Positions 31,896 to 42,505 of a stretch of DNA of 64,000 bases are shown here, piece by piece. Position 1 is the stretch's first letter. Each line of letters starts with the position of its first letter. The notes under the pieces are model-generated. The model was given only the letters and a program-made list of their open reading frames with translations. It ran no database searches and was not told the DNA's origin. This DNA is from Rhyzopertha dominica (lineage: Eukaryota > Arthropoda > Insecta > Coleoptera > Bostrichidae), in NCBI GenBank assembly GCA_025024175.1, contig QCXZ01000041.1, positions 43,953,786 through 44,017,785 of the forward strand, written 5' to 3'. A program made the translations under genes and the position numbers.

Positions 31896-34590
31896 AGTGG
31901 GCTAAATTCAGACAATTTATTACGATACCTTTTAAGGACCTTTATTTTGTTTTGGAAATAACCTTTCATTTCCGTCGGTCCTTATTTACCTTTACCTTTG
32001 CCTGAGCTTTTTAACGAAGGTGAAATAAAATTAAAAACCTGTACGTTAAAAAATATTAATGAAACAGTTCATTAGAAATACAACCTTAGTAGCGTTCTGC
32101 CCTGCCTTTTCGCCTGACATCGCTCCTCTCGAGTAAATAATAATGTAAAAGGTGCACAAAGCCCAGAAGTGGCTAATGTTTCAGAGCAAGTTTATAGTTA
32201 ATAGGTGCCAAGTGTGTATAAAAAAATTAAAAGTAAATTAGCGGTCTTAATAAGATCTTCTGTTTTCATATTTGCAATTGTAAGATACTAGTAATGTATA
32301 AAACATTTTGTATCTTTTGACGATAGCATTTGTTTCTATACTTAATAATTATTTCTTTTTTTATATCCAAAGTTTACCTCACTAAATCTCGAATACGAAA
32401 TTTGCGTTTTTCTTTCAACTTTGATACTTCATATCTTAATGGAGTAAGTGGAAGATTACATATTATCTTCTTTTAGACACTTTTTTTGTACTAATTCAAA
32501 CAAGAATTCCTAGAATTTTGCTGTTACGTAATTTTTCTGTTCCATTGTAACAAACTTACATAAGGTACATTTTCAATCTTTTAAGAAAAGCGATATTGCA
32601 TTGTGTCGAAAATAATGCCCGTTAGTTTCACAACGAACGATAGTAAAACCTAATTTTGCTGTGCCTTTGTTGAATAAACGAATTTGATTGCCAGAGTTAC
32701 GCTGACTGTCAAGGTTGCCTCATTTGTTTTATTTTTAGTCCCAGATTTGCTTGTCTGAAATTTGTATTGTGGTTACAGGGACTAGAACATGCTACATGTG
32801 AGATAAGTGATGTAATACACTTCAGTAGGTGCTCTGCTCGTATTTGTTTTGCCACTGATAAGAGATGACATGCAATTGTTATGCTAGTAATTGCACGGTG
32901 ATGTAAAACTGCATCCTTAGGAAATTTGCTACTTCACTTTCAGTAGTTTGGGCGAGTGGATGAAGATCTATCTTTTGTATCTATTTCCTACTGAAAAAAC
33001 AATTTATACACCATAGTTACCTAAAACATAAAGTCCAATAATAAACCAGAAAAATACTCTGTATACGTGTAGCATTCTCTGTAGCTGTAATTTAATTAAT
33101 CTCGCATACTTGTTTTTATTGTCAAAATTTTGAGTAAAATAATAAGCTTTTTTTAGGATTAAAATACCAAAAGTCGGTTTCACGTAATCTGTACCAAAAA
33201 CATATACTTAATTGTGGAGACAGCCAGCGTTCACTAATTAGGAAATTTTAATATTTAGTGCTTAGCTATACAATGCTATCACCAAAAATTGAAATGAAAG
33301 ACCACATCAGGCAACCGTTCAACCCAATTATCTTTTTTTAAATTATTATATCAAGTTTACATTATAAATTTGTTCACAGACAACATTTTTCAGAGTGCAT
33401 TCGTAAACGTTATCCATTATTTTTGATTTGATTTACCTATAAGGGTTTTAACGTTCAAATTTTTATGACCTCCAGGTGTTATACAAATTGTATAATCTCA
33501 ACGATTCTGCAACGTATAAGTTGGAACATAGTATGAAAAACAAGGGTATCATTACTTGCGTAGGCAAAATAATAAAAACTGAAGCTCTAGTATTGCAGTA
33601 ATGACCTGGGCCAAAAAGCTGCTTTTATTCTTTTTATTATACGTCGTTATAAAAAAAGCTATTGCAATTGACCTAACTGCGATAGCGTTAATGTTGATAA
33701 ACTGAAGCGTTACGCCTAAATACGTCAATAATGATAAAATACTTGCCAAGTGAAGGTACAGCAACTATTGGAAATTATGAATTACAACTGAGGTCATGGT
33801 ATGAATAAATTTTTACGCTCACTGGGTACAATTTAATTACAAAATTGGATATCTACACCAAGGTTGTACATGTTCGTGTTTAGGAGGGTGGTTTTGTATA
33901 CGAATCATACAGATGTGCAAGATATATAGAGCAATAAAGCGAAATGTTTTTAACAGAATGTTTTTCGCTAATTATTTTTCATTCTTATCCTACTTTTTGC
34001 TATTATTGCTAAAGCATCCCCATGGCAATTTATTTTTTATGGAAACCAAGCGATTTTTGAGAATTTATATTGCCTGGACCGGTGACTGATCTGTTGTTTA
34101 TTCTATGTGATCTGATCACAAGGTTTTTGTGAAAACAGTGTTATGAAATAAAATACAAAAAGCGTTATCAAAGCAGGTTCTGCATTTGTCAATATTGGTT
34201 TTTATTTATTTGACTATAATTATAATGCTCGTAATACTTGATTCACTTAAATAAATCTTAACTTCTTTAAGTCAAAAAAATGCGCAGCGAATTATATAGC
34301 CAGTTAGGTGGTATTTCTTAAATTTCTTGTTTAATTTTGACTTCCACACATTTTTTTAATGGTTTCAAAAAATCCATTAGACTAAATCATCTAATACACA
34401 TAACAACAGCAAAAAAGCAAGCTGTCATAAAAATGCGTTAATATACAAAAACAATAATTAGGCTAAGAAATAAAATAAATCATTTGCAAAAATTCTTTTG
34501 CTAAGTACATTGAGTACATTTTGGGATAAAGTTCATGTCTACAAATAAATACTGCTTACTCCATACGTTTGGCCAACCCTCTAGTATGTC
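31896..34590. other. Intronic A+T-rich DNA, nothing recognised
   Basis: No coding signature on either strand; only ORFs below 80 codons of low complexity. It lies inside the large SLC36-like intron. Confidence 0.45.
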
Positions 34591-34592
34591 TT

Positions 34593-34730
34593 CTAATTAT
34601 TTACGCTGCTCCTTTCTTTTTTATTTTCACTAATCGCTAGAATATCTAACTTCCCTTTGTTAAATTCTTGGGTTAGTTCATATACCTTCGCGTATAACCC
34701 TCTCACGTTCCAGGTTGCCAGTCTCCACAT
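34593..34730 (-). pseudogene. LINE apurinic endonuclease N-terminal fragment
   Basis: The minus strand from an ATG at 34730 reads MWRLATWNVRGLYAKVYELT and, after six more residues, KLDILAISENKK before a stop. WNVR near the start and the later IxISExK (the Glu binds the metal) are the first two motifs of the endonuclease of RTE/jockey-type LINEs, at normal spacing. Nothing downstream continues the domain, so it is a fragment. This 45-codon frame is easily missed by length cut-offs. Confidence 0.75.
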
Positions 34731-36857
34731 TTATCTTCTTTAACCTTCCTTTCTTTCGTTAACCTAACACATAGATATTACTTGTAAATCCAATATTTTA
34801 CTTAAAATATTTTGCTCGCGTTCTTTTGTATATTACCTTTAGTATTATTCTTCTGTTGCATTTAAACACATAAAGCAATTATTTGCGTATTTGCTTATCT
34901 TTACGAGCCTGTAGTATTTACACCAGTACAAAATCTAAAAATAACAGGAAATATATCTTGCTCATTAGTCGACATAAATTCACTTATCTTTAATTATGTA
35001 ACTTGGAAACAAGCCAATTGTTTGAATGTGCTTTATTACACCATGCAGTTTGTCAGATCTGCAAAATGTTTTTCACATCCCTTATTTTCAAGGGAATTGT
35101 AAAAACTGGTGAAATAAAGAACATTGAAGCAATGAGCTCGTTCCCAAACTACCTAATTAGTTCAGAAGATTGAATTTAACTGTTTATGTTTCCATTGCAA
35201 CTTAAGTTTGAAACTTGTTCACTATTAAATAGGAAATAATTTTATCAGAATAAAAACCTTTGCTTTATTTATAAATATATGACATGTGATATACAAAATT
35301 TTTGGAATACGACATGATTAATGGACAATCTAATCAGCAATACATGCGTCCGTATAATTCATGCAATCAGTCAGTTTTTCTTTTTGTATGACGGTTTGTG
35401 TTCAGGAACATGTATGTCCAACATAAGAAGATTCTCACTGGTATTCGAAACATTTAGATACAGGGTGATTATTTTTAAAAGAGTCAATAACTATAACTTT
35501 TTCCCTCAACATACAATGGAGGAGAAGACCATTTCATCTACCCCAGCAACTAGAACTTGAAATTCTTAATGGTGACCTTCCACTTGCAATAGACTATTGG
35601 AACCGTTAAAAATGATTGTGAATTCTTTTCGAATTCCTGATTCTCTTTCCCAACATCTTTGAATACTTATTCCATCTCTATTTGTTGTGCACTGTAAATA
35701 ACAAATCATTTGTATCTAGGTGATCAGTCGACAGGATTTGTTAGATCCTCGTAAAAGTTAATCTGATTTCCAATCTAAGTAGTTTGATTTTTCAATTTCA
35801 TTATCAGGGGATGCATGATCATCAGTCATAATAAATAAATAAATAGTAGTCCCATTGTGGCGTCTACGAAAATACCAGCCCATGCTTTTGAATTGTGATG
35901 ACCATAACAACGATGATGATCGTTCTGATATCGACAATTGCACTTATTAATACTGCCATTTAGGAAAGCACACTTCATTCGAATAAAAATCAAATGTATT
36001 TTAAATGCGTGATTCACGTGATAATCCTATTACATTACCTGCATGCCATATTAATAGATGCAGATATATCGCGAATTTATCGAGAATCTACTTCAGTTTG
36101 GGCAGCTTTATCAACTTTCGTTTTTTCAGTCGAGTATTCAACAGGTTCCTCGAAATTTGCAAACAGAAGCTCTGATTTAACTATGATAATGGGCACGATC
36201 GAAGATGTATTTCAACAAAGAACGGCAGCTGTGCTCCAGTAAAATAATCTATTTTGAGTACCCTAATATGGGATCACAATGTACGAATGTTGCCCAGTTA
36301 ATTCCTAACCGATTTGAAAGCTCTCTAGTAATTTATGTCGTTATATATTACATATATCTATAGGAATTGATTTGACCTCAAAAAGACTAGCTGCGTTTTT
36401 CTAAAAGAAATTGCATTTTTAATACTGCTTGTAGCATATTGTCCGAAATGTATGGTGTATTTTAAGTAATAGATCACCTGGCTTATTCGAATTTGATTCT
36501 TCCATTAGTTCTCGAATTATAGGTACATCTCGGCATGAGAATATTCAATGTGGTGAACAACTGTACGTGGGAATGCTCTTATCACCACAAATTATAAAAC
36601 AAAGTCCTCCGCCACGACTGTCTATCTATTCGCGATAAACTCAAAAACTACTGAATAATTGTTGCACGTATCGGAAAAAATCAAGCCACCTGGGAGCTTT
36701 CATCGAAAACGCTGCGTATTCCCTTTCATATATATAAAAAAAACAATGCATGGCGGGATATTCCTCTTTTATAGATCTACAAAAAGGTTCTGCATGGCAA
36801 ATATCTATTTTTAAGGATAGCTTACTATACTCATTACATCTAAAAAATGGTCACGTA
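34731..36857. other. Intronic DNA with one CAGGGTG-type transposon end
   Basis: At 35459-35480 TA is followed by CAGGGTGATTATTTTTAAAA, a terminus of the same kind as the MITEs at 1656 and 15233; its partner end was not found. The remaining sequence shows no gene. The 82-codon frame at 35994-36242 is unrecognised and has no supporting splice signals. Confidence 0.4.
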
Positions 36858-37270
36858 CATGGGCGTACCGAAGGGGCAGCTGGGCCCTTCCAATTTCCCA
36901 TACATTTAGCTGGTTAATTATGTGTGTACACCTAAAAATTATCTTATTTACAAAATTGTAAATGCAGTAAAATTTATAGGCAAGTGTATTTCACAATTTT
37001 CATCCAGAACTCATATTTGGCCCTTGCCAATGACATTCTCTAATAAATCGTCAAATGGTTTCCAAGCTTAATCAATGCCATGTGCGTTTTGAAGCTAAAA
37101 CTGCAACATTCTTGTTGTTACGAATCGTTGTCTTAGGGCGGATATAACTTTAAAAGACTATCTTGGTTAGGATGAGTCATAACACGATTTCTGCTTAGTT
37201 GAGCTCTTCTACCTTTTCCTATAAATATTGTTCAACTAACTACTGTTATATGGATACACATCATCATATT
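36858..37270 (+). mobile_element. hAT-like non-autonomous element, copy B
   Basis: Starts CATGGGCGTACCGAAGGGG with GCAGCTGGGCCC following, then matches copy A (5670-6074) in inverted orientation for about 400 bp, including the TTACAAAATTGTAAAT run. Substitutions and small indels separate the two. No transposase is encoded. The far end is not sharply defined. Confidence 0.5.
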
Positions 37271-38705
37271 TTCAAAAAAATCTAAGCAACTGTATGAAAG
37301 TTTTTAACTTTTAAGTGTTCAGGTTTTTCTCGAAAATACGATTTGTTAATTTAAAGTACTTAATTCTCGTATTACTTGAGAATAGGTTCTTATAAATGTG
37401 AAAAATGTAATTCTTATAAAATTAATCTGGGCTTTTGTGGTTCCTGTTCCGAATTAAAACTTATGTGATGAGCAACTGCCAACTGTCGTACTAGAAATGT
37501 ATAAATTCCATCATGTAAAGCAGAATAAGTAACAGCGAGAATGTGCCTTTGGTTTTTCTATACCTCCTTAAATAACTTTAGAAAAAAAATTAAATTAAAT
37601 CAAAATAGCATAATTTCGTTTTTACGAATAAATATCTGCTAACGTAAGCGAGATTTTGTAGGTAAGTTTCTTAACTGCATAACTTTTATGTCATATAACC
37701 GCCTTTGTAACTTTAACGGTTTGCACACTGTATAATTTTAAGATTTAAATTCCAAACCTCCATAATATTTAATAATAATTATAATAGTAATAAACTTTAT
37801 TCCATCAGTCAATTATTTGTCCATAGTGGAACCTACAAGAAAGAACCAAAATAATGTAACCTTCTATAATTAACAAATAACATGTATGCCAAATTGATAG
37901 GTAATCAATAATTGGAGTTGTAATGTTATATTATAGGAAATAGATAATAAAAACAGAGTATGGAAATCAAAAAAAGTCCCTCTTTCTAATAAATGAACTT
38001 ATTTCTTAAGCTGGTTCGAGCTATTTCAGGCTTAACCAAGGGTTTAACCGGTTTAAAAGTGAGCTTAGGAAGACGCTTACGAACTACAGTGAAGCAAATA
38101 AACAATTAAAAGTGATTGTTTATAAAAATACCGAATAACATAAAAGGTCTTACCTTTTAGTAACTTCACTCATTTACGCCATTTAATAAACATCACTAAA
38201 ACAAAGAAATACCGAGACAAACACTTGTTTTAAGGGGAAGTCCTAAGTAAATCCTGTACATCATTGGTACATCCTCTGTAAATCCCCGTACATCCTAATA
38301 ATTCAAAATAATTTCCAATACATCCTCAAACGCTCATATGAAATTCTGGTAATTCCTTCTGAGTGTACACTATAAACCCCGTGTGTTTGCCCCTCAGGAG
38401 GTGACGACTGCATGGTATTTGTTGTAGGTAGGGGTGGGTCGCTAGTTATTATTAATTATGATGATTTTCTTGTTTGAATATTTAGTGCAAGTAAAAAAGT
38501 GTGCTCAAAGAAAAACCACAAAAGCCTACTTTTAAATAATTCAGTATTTATTTTATCATTTACTAGAACACTGAAGATATTGAAGGCCTGGAGGATCAGA
38601 AATTGTCTTAAATCGACCCCGTTCTTTTATTATGCCAAAATACATTACGAATTATCTTCCTGTGTCAAACATTTGTTCTTAAACAGCTTTTTCTTTCCTT
38701 TTCAG
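37271..38705. other. Intronic DNA before the last SLC36-like exon
   Basis: A stretch at 38230-38340 contains several variants of TCCTGTACATC/CCCGTACATCC, perhaps a tiny degenerate tandem repeat. No gene is seen. Confidence 0.4.
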
Positions 38706-39111
38706 CCCAGCTCAGATCGTTAAAGTCCTCATAGCCCTAGCAGTATTCTTCACGTACAGCCTCCAGTTCTACGTACCCATGGACATAACGTGGCGCAAGA
38801 TGTTAGTCAACAGGATTCCAGAGAAATACCACAACCTGACCCAAATCACCATAAGGACCGTGATTGTATCTGCCACTGTCGGTGTGGCTGCTCTCGTACC
38901 CGACTTGGAACCCATCATCGGTCTGGTGGGTTCGATTTGCTTCTCGACTCTGGGTATATTCGTACCCGCTGTAGTGGACACGGTGATCTGCTGGGAAGGT
39001 CAGCTGGGGTTCATGAAGTGGAAATTGTTTAAGAACATTTTCCTCACGATATTCGCGGCGTTTGCTCTTGTATCAGGAGCGTATTTCAGCATTATTAGTT
39101 TTAGTCACTAA
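38706..39111 (+). CDS. Amino acid transporter (SLC36/PAT-like), last exon
   Basis: The acceptor TTTCTTTCCTTTTCAG precedes one base that completes the codon split at 25181. The exon encodes about 134 residues and stops at 39109-39111. It starts PAQIVKVLIALAVFFTYSLQ, followed by FYVPMDITWRKM. The family's PxxxxxIxLVGSxCxSxLGxxxPxxxD signature is present as PDLEPIIGLVGSICFSTLG and then FVPAVVDTVICW. The final helix FLTIFAAFALVSGAYFSIIS ends just before the stop. This covers the last three or so transmembrane helices, including those around the substrate path in AAAP transporters. The C-terminus is complete. Frames, splice phases and homology all agree. Confidence 0.95.
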
Positions 39112-40080
39112 CATTTTTGTACAGATAGCGGGAAGTGTAAATACTCTATTGTTTAGTGCCAGCGACTTTTATCTGCTTCTTTAATCTTTGTGTAAATTTA
39201 GGATACGGGTTAAGATTTAACAATTTTAGAGTACAAAGGTATATGCTTTTAATAGTGAGATAATAGATATTGCTCTCGATTATTGTAAATAAGGTCAACC
39301 ATTCCATGTTTTATACGATTTGTTAATATTATCTTCTACTATATACTCAATATTTGCAATCGAAATGTTGGGTTAGGTGATTTGAGGATTCCAAACGCTA
39401 TAAATTCTATCTATAATGGGTCCAAATATTTCTGATTGCTCTATTTTGTGATAAAAAACGCGAAGTGCTTTATACTGTATTATTAAAAGTACGAATAGAT
39501 TGGTAAGTGTTTTGCGAAGTTCCAAGTAAGATAAATAATTTGCAAACGCACAGAGTATTACTGTGAATATTATTAGCATTCTACTAATAATAAGGTAATA
39601 TAGTATTCGACGAACCTACAGTAAATCGGCTTCAAATTTTATTAACCCTTACACGCTCTATTTGCGTAATTGTCAATTTACTGTATGTTTCCAGAATGTG
39701 ATGGATCCTAATATTCTGCGATAGAAAAACTAATTTATAGTGTTGTACATTGTTACAGGCAATATGTATTTATAGTGGCTGCGTACTTAGAAAAGATCGA
39801 TCAAATAAATCGCTTTTAATTAATATGATATCGTTTATTATCACAAATATCCCAATTATATAATATCTCCACTCTAATTAAATCTTCTAAAGGTTCTTTT
39901 TTAATATAAATCGTCTCCTTAAATCTTGATGGTTCTTTGTTTGAAAACATCGTTTAATATTCCATATTTGTTATTTTAAGTTATTGATAACATAATTTGT
40001 TATTCTATAAGGAGTCTTTTATTATAGAAACGACCTTGTATAGCTACAAGTTAGAAAATAAAATAAATAAAGAATATATA
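39112..40080 (+). other. 3' UTR and polyadenylation region of the SLC36-like gene
   Basis: Downstream of the stop there is A+T-rich non-coding sequence. Candidate poly(A) signals AATAAA occur at 39804-39809 and in a cluster at about 40057-40071 (AAAATAAAATAAATAAAG). Which is used cannot be told from sequence. Confidence 0.5.
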
Positions 40081-40139
40081 TCAAGATAATGCTAAAGACC
40101 CTAAGTTGCAGCATAGCTTATAAAATATTGTGTAGAAAT

Positions 40140-40680
40140 ATAAAGATGGGATAACATAGAAATGGAAACAGACTGATGGCCAGTGGACTGATTATACAAA
40201 AACTGGCACTAATATATTAGAGATGTTAGTATAGAAAGCTATTTTAAAATGTCAAAATTAGTAGAGTAACAAAGAGCACAAAGTATGCAAAGAAAACAGT
40301 AAAAGTACATAAAATAGTAGAAGAAAGATTAAATGAACACAAAGAAAACTTTAACGTTGAGGTTCAGTGCCTTCAGATAAATTTACAAAACTGCAGAAGA
40401 AGCATGTGGAAGAGACATGTAGGAAGAAAGAGTAAGGGGATGTGTGTAATGAGTACTACCAGATTTACGAAAGAATGCTGAAAAAACGTTAAGAAGGAGG
40501 AGGTGGAGCAGAAGTTCAATACTACCTTGAGTGGCTTTCGACAAGGGCATCTATTTACTTTGATACAGCTGATTGAGGAGTGTAACGGTATCAAAAGACT
40601 AAAGCGTGGTGTATACTCTTCATACTTCTTCAAGTTACGAGTATGACACCTCAAGGGATCACCGCTACAAAGTATTTATT
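40140..40680 (+). pseudogene. Degenerate LINE: linker and reverse transcriptase start
   Basis: At about 40508-40590 the plus strand reads EQKFNTTLSGFRQGHLFTLI and then QLIEE, the Q(S/A)GFRxGxST...QxIE motif that opens the LINE reverse transcriptase fingers. The preceding 300 bp, rich in Lys and Glu codons with broken frames, could be the endonuclease-to-RT linker. The downstream palm motifs are not visible. It lies between the two convergent host genes. Confidence 0.5.
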
Positions 40681-41990
40681 GTGCCTGAGAAATGATTAAT
40701 CTCAGACACTGGTAACTCAGTGGAGACTGGTCGCGGGTGCGCAACAGTCGTCGTAATAAATATACGTAACGCGAAATTGTACTTTAAAATATTGAATTAT
40801 TGAATATTGAATATGTTCGTTAATTTAATGATCTACTCTTCACAGACTAACTAACAAAATACGTACTTGTGTGTCCTATGGCTACAATATGCGGTACAAT
40901 TCAATCTAAGTTCGTAAATCTAAATGATTTGATTAGTAAAATCAACGAGGTAACCGCCTGTTTATCACCACTTATTGTGTCTAACGAAATCGAGTGAATT
41001 ATATTAATTTACAAGAAAATATACCACTACCACGGTAAAACGTAATAATAAGAAAACACAAGTAAAAGTTAGTTAAACGTAAGCAAATATGAGGGTAGGT
41101 ACTCAGCCTGAGGTCCTCTCGGTAGAACTGATGCTCCCGTGACGTCAATGTCTAGGCGGTAAGTACAACTTGAAGGTAAGTATATGTTCCTAAGATGGTC
41201 TTCAAAATACCGCAGGGCCGTTCCCGACGTTCTAGATGAAGTAATACGGGTAAGTCCCAATGCAAATCAGACGTGCCGAAATATGGGGCTGTGTGTTGTA
41301 CGTCCTCGACGATAATGAACAGGTATGGTATAATCTCGTTAAAGAAGTAAAACAAAGAGAAAGAGCCTAAAAAGAATATCAAACCGCTCTACTAAAATAA
41401 AGAAAACTATTACTAATCTAACCTTTAGATGGAGGGCGGCTCTGTATAGTGGAGTGAGGACAGCAAACAAAATCCGACCAAGTCGAATTGAGGTATGAAT
41501 AACAACCAATCCTCAACAAACTAGAATTGCTAGCACAAGATCCCACGAGTGGCTGAAGTGTGCCGAATTCCAAACAATATTCAAAAATACACAATTAGCA
41601 AATGCTTTTGCACACTGCAATACGATAGCGAAGCAATTCTAATGCTGGCCTCTACTGGAGTGACATATCGCGCTGAACGAAAAGACGAAGAACCGTGAAT
41701 GTCAGTTTTTATTGGACCCCCGCAAAATAGGTAAGATAATGATGACACGAAATACAGATATTGACATGATGAATATTTTCCCTTTTTAGGAACAACACCT
41801 ATTGGAAGAAAATAGAAGAACACACAAAGTTGCATCTAAATGAAATTATGTTAACTTAAATCTATTGGATTGGAATAAAAATATGAACAATTAAATTTCT
41901 CGAGTGGTTATTACCGAAGTATTCCCTTAAATAATTGTAAATTATACTAATTTTTTTAATACCAAACTTTCTCATTTCTAGTCCTTTATT
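40681..41990. other. Intergenic DNA between the convergent genes, unassigned
   Basis: About 41060-41850 is G+C-richer and looks like untranslated retroelement sequence, comparable in style to 3360-5050, but no motif allows a name. The frames present are short. Confidence 0.35.
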
Positions 41991-41994
41991 AATG

Positions 41995-42009
41995 TGAGAC
42001 CCTTTTATT
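41995..42009 (-). terminator. Candidate poly(A) signals of the SNMP-like gene
   Basis: Two TTTATT words on plus (41995-42000 and 42004-42009) give AATAAA on the minus strand, about 170-180 nt after the stop codon of the receptor gene. The distance suits a short insect 3' UTR. Confidence 0.5.
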
Positions 42010-42175
42010 AAATAGCGCTTATAATCTTAAATACAAAGCAATTGAATGCAATATTCAGAATTAAACATTATTTTCTAAATTATGTATCTAATTTAATACT
42101 AAACACTCTAACTCATTTGCTATAGATGTACCTACAAGCCATTGAAGTTAGTTTTCATTCCTTATTTGCCTCAAT

Positions 42176-42505
42176 TTACTCTCTGTATTCCCATACTTGC
42201 GGACCTCCAACTCTGTTAACCATATTCCTTTGCGCCACAAAATGTGGGTACAATTTGGGAAACTGAGCATTACCGTTAGTGGATTCCCCAGGAACTAGAT
42301 CAGCTGCACTATCCGTATGGTTCTGGGCTATTTTCCCAGTTTTAGCAAAACATAAGAGCTTTTGGCTGTATAGGGTTAAAGCGGCGGCTATAATTATCAC
42401 CGCCACTCCAACTATTATCAGTGCCCATTTGGCGCATTTAAGAAGCTTAAGCTGGTGATAACCTTTCTTGATTCCGTCTGTTACGAAATCTGGCATGTCA
42501 CTTCC
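42176..42505 (-). CDS. SNMP-like receptor exon 8 (second TM and tail)
   Basis: The acceptor TTTCTACTTTCAG precedes a phase-0 start at GSDMPDF. Residues 443-551: after VTDGIKKGYHQLKLLK comes the membrane helix CAKWALIIVGVAVIIIAAAL, then a hydrophilic tail ending VGGPQVWEYRE and a stop. In CD36 proteins this is the C-terminal anchor. The tail has an NHT site that would be cytosolic and so not glycosylated. Confidence 0.9.
   Translation of the reverse strand, partial: GSDMPDFVTDGIKKGYHQLKLLKCAKWALIIVGVAVIIIAAALTLYSQKLLCFAKTGKIAQNHTDSAADLVPGESTNGNAQFPKLYPHFVAQRNMVNRVGGPQVWEYRE

Larger units (their letters stand above)
25182..38705 (+). other. 13.5-kb intron of the SLC36-like gene
   Basis: Donor GTGAGTAG at 25182 and acceptor CTTTTCAG ending at 38705. 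The phases agree: two bases before, one after, giving NLPVDEI/PAQIVKV across the junction, which continues the family alignment. The intron contains a BEL/Pao element (25632-31890), a LINE endonuclease scrap and a hAT-like repeat. Without the BEL insertion it would be about 7.3 kb. Confidence 0.85.
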
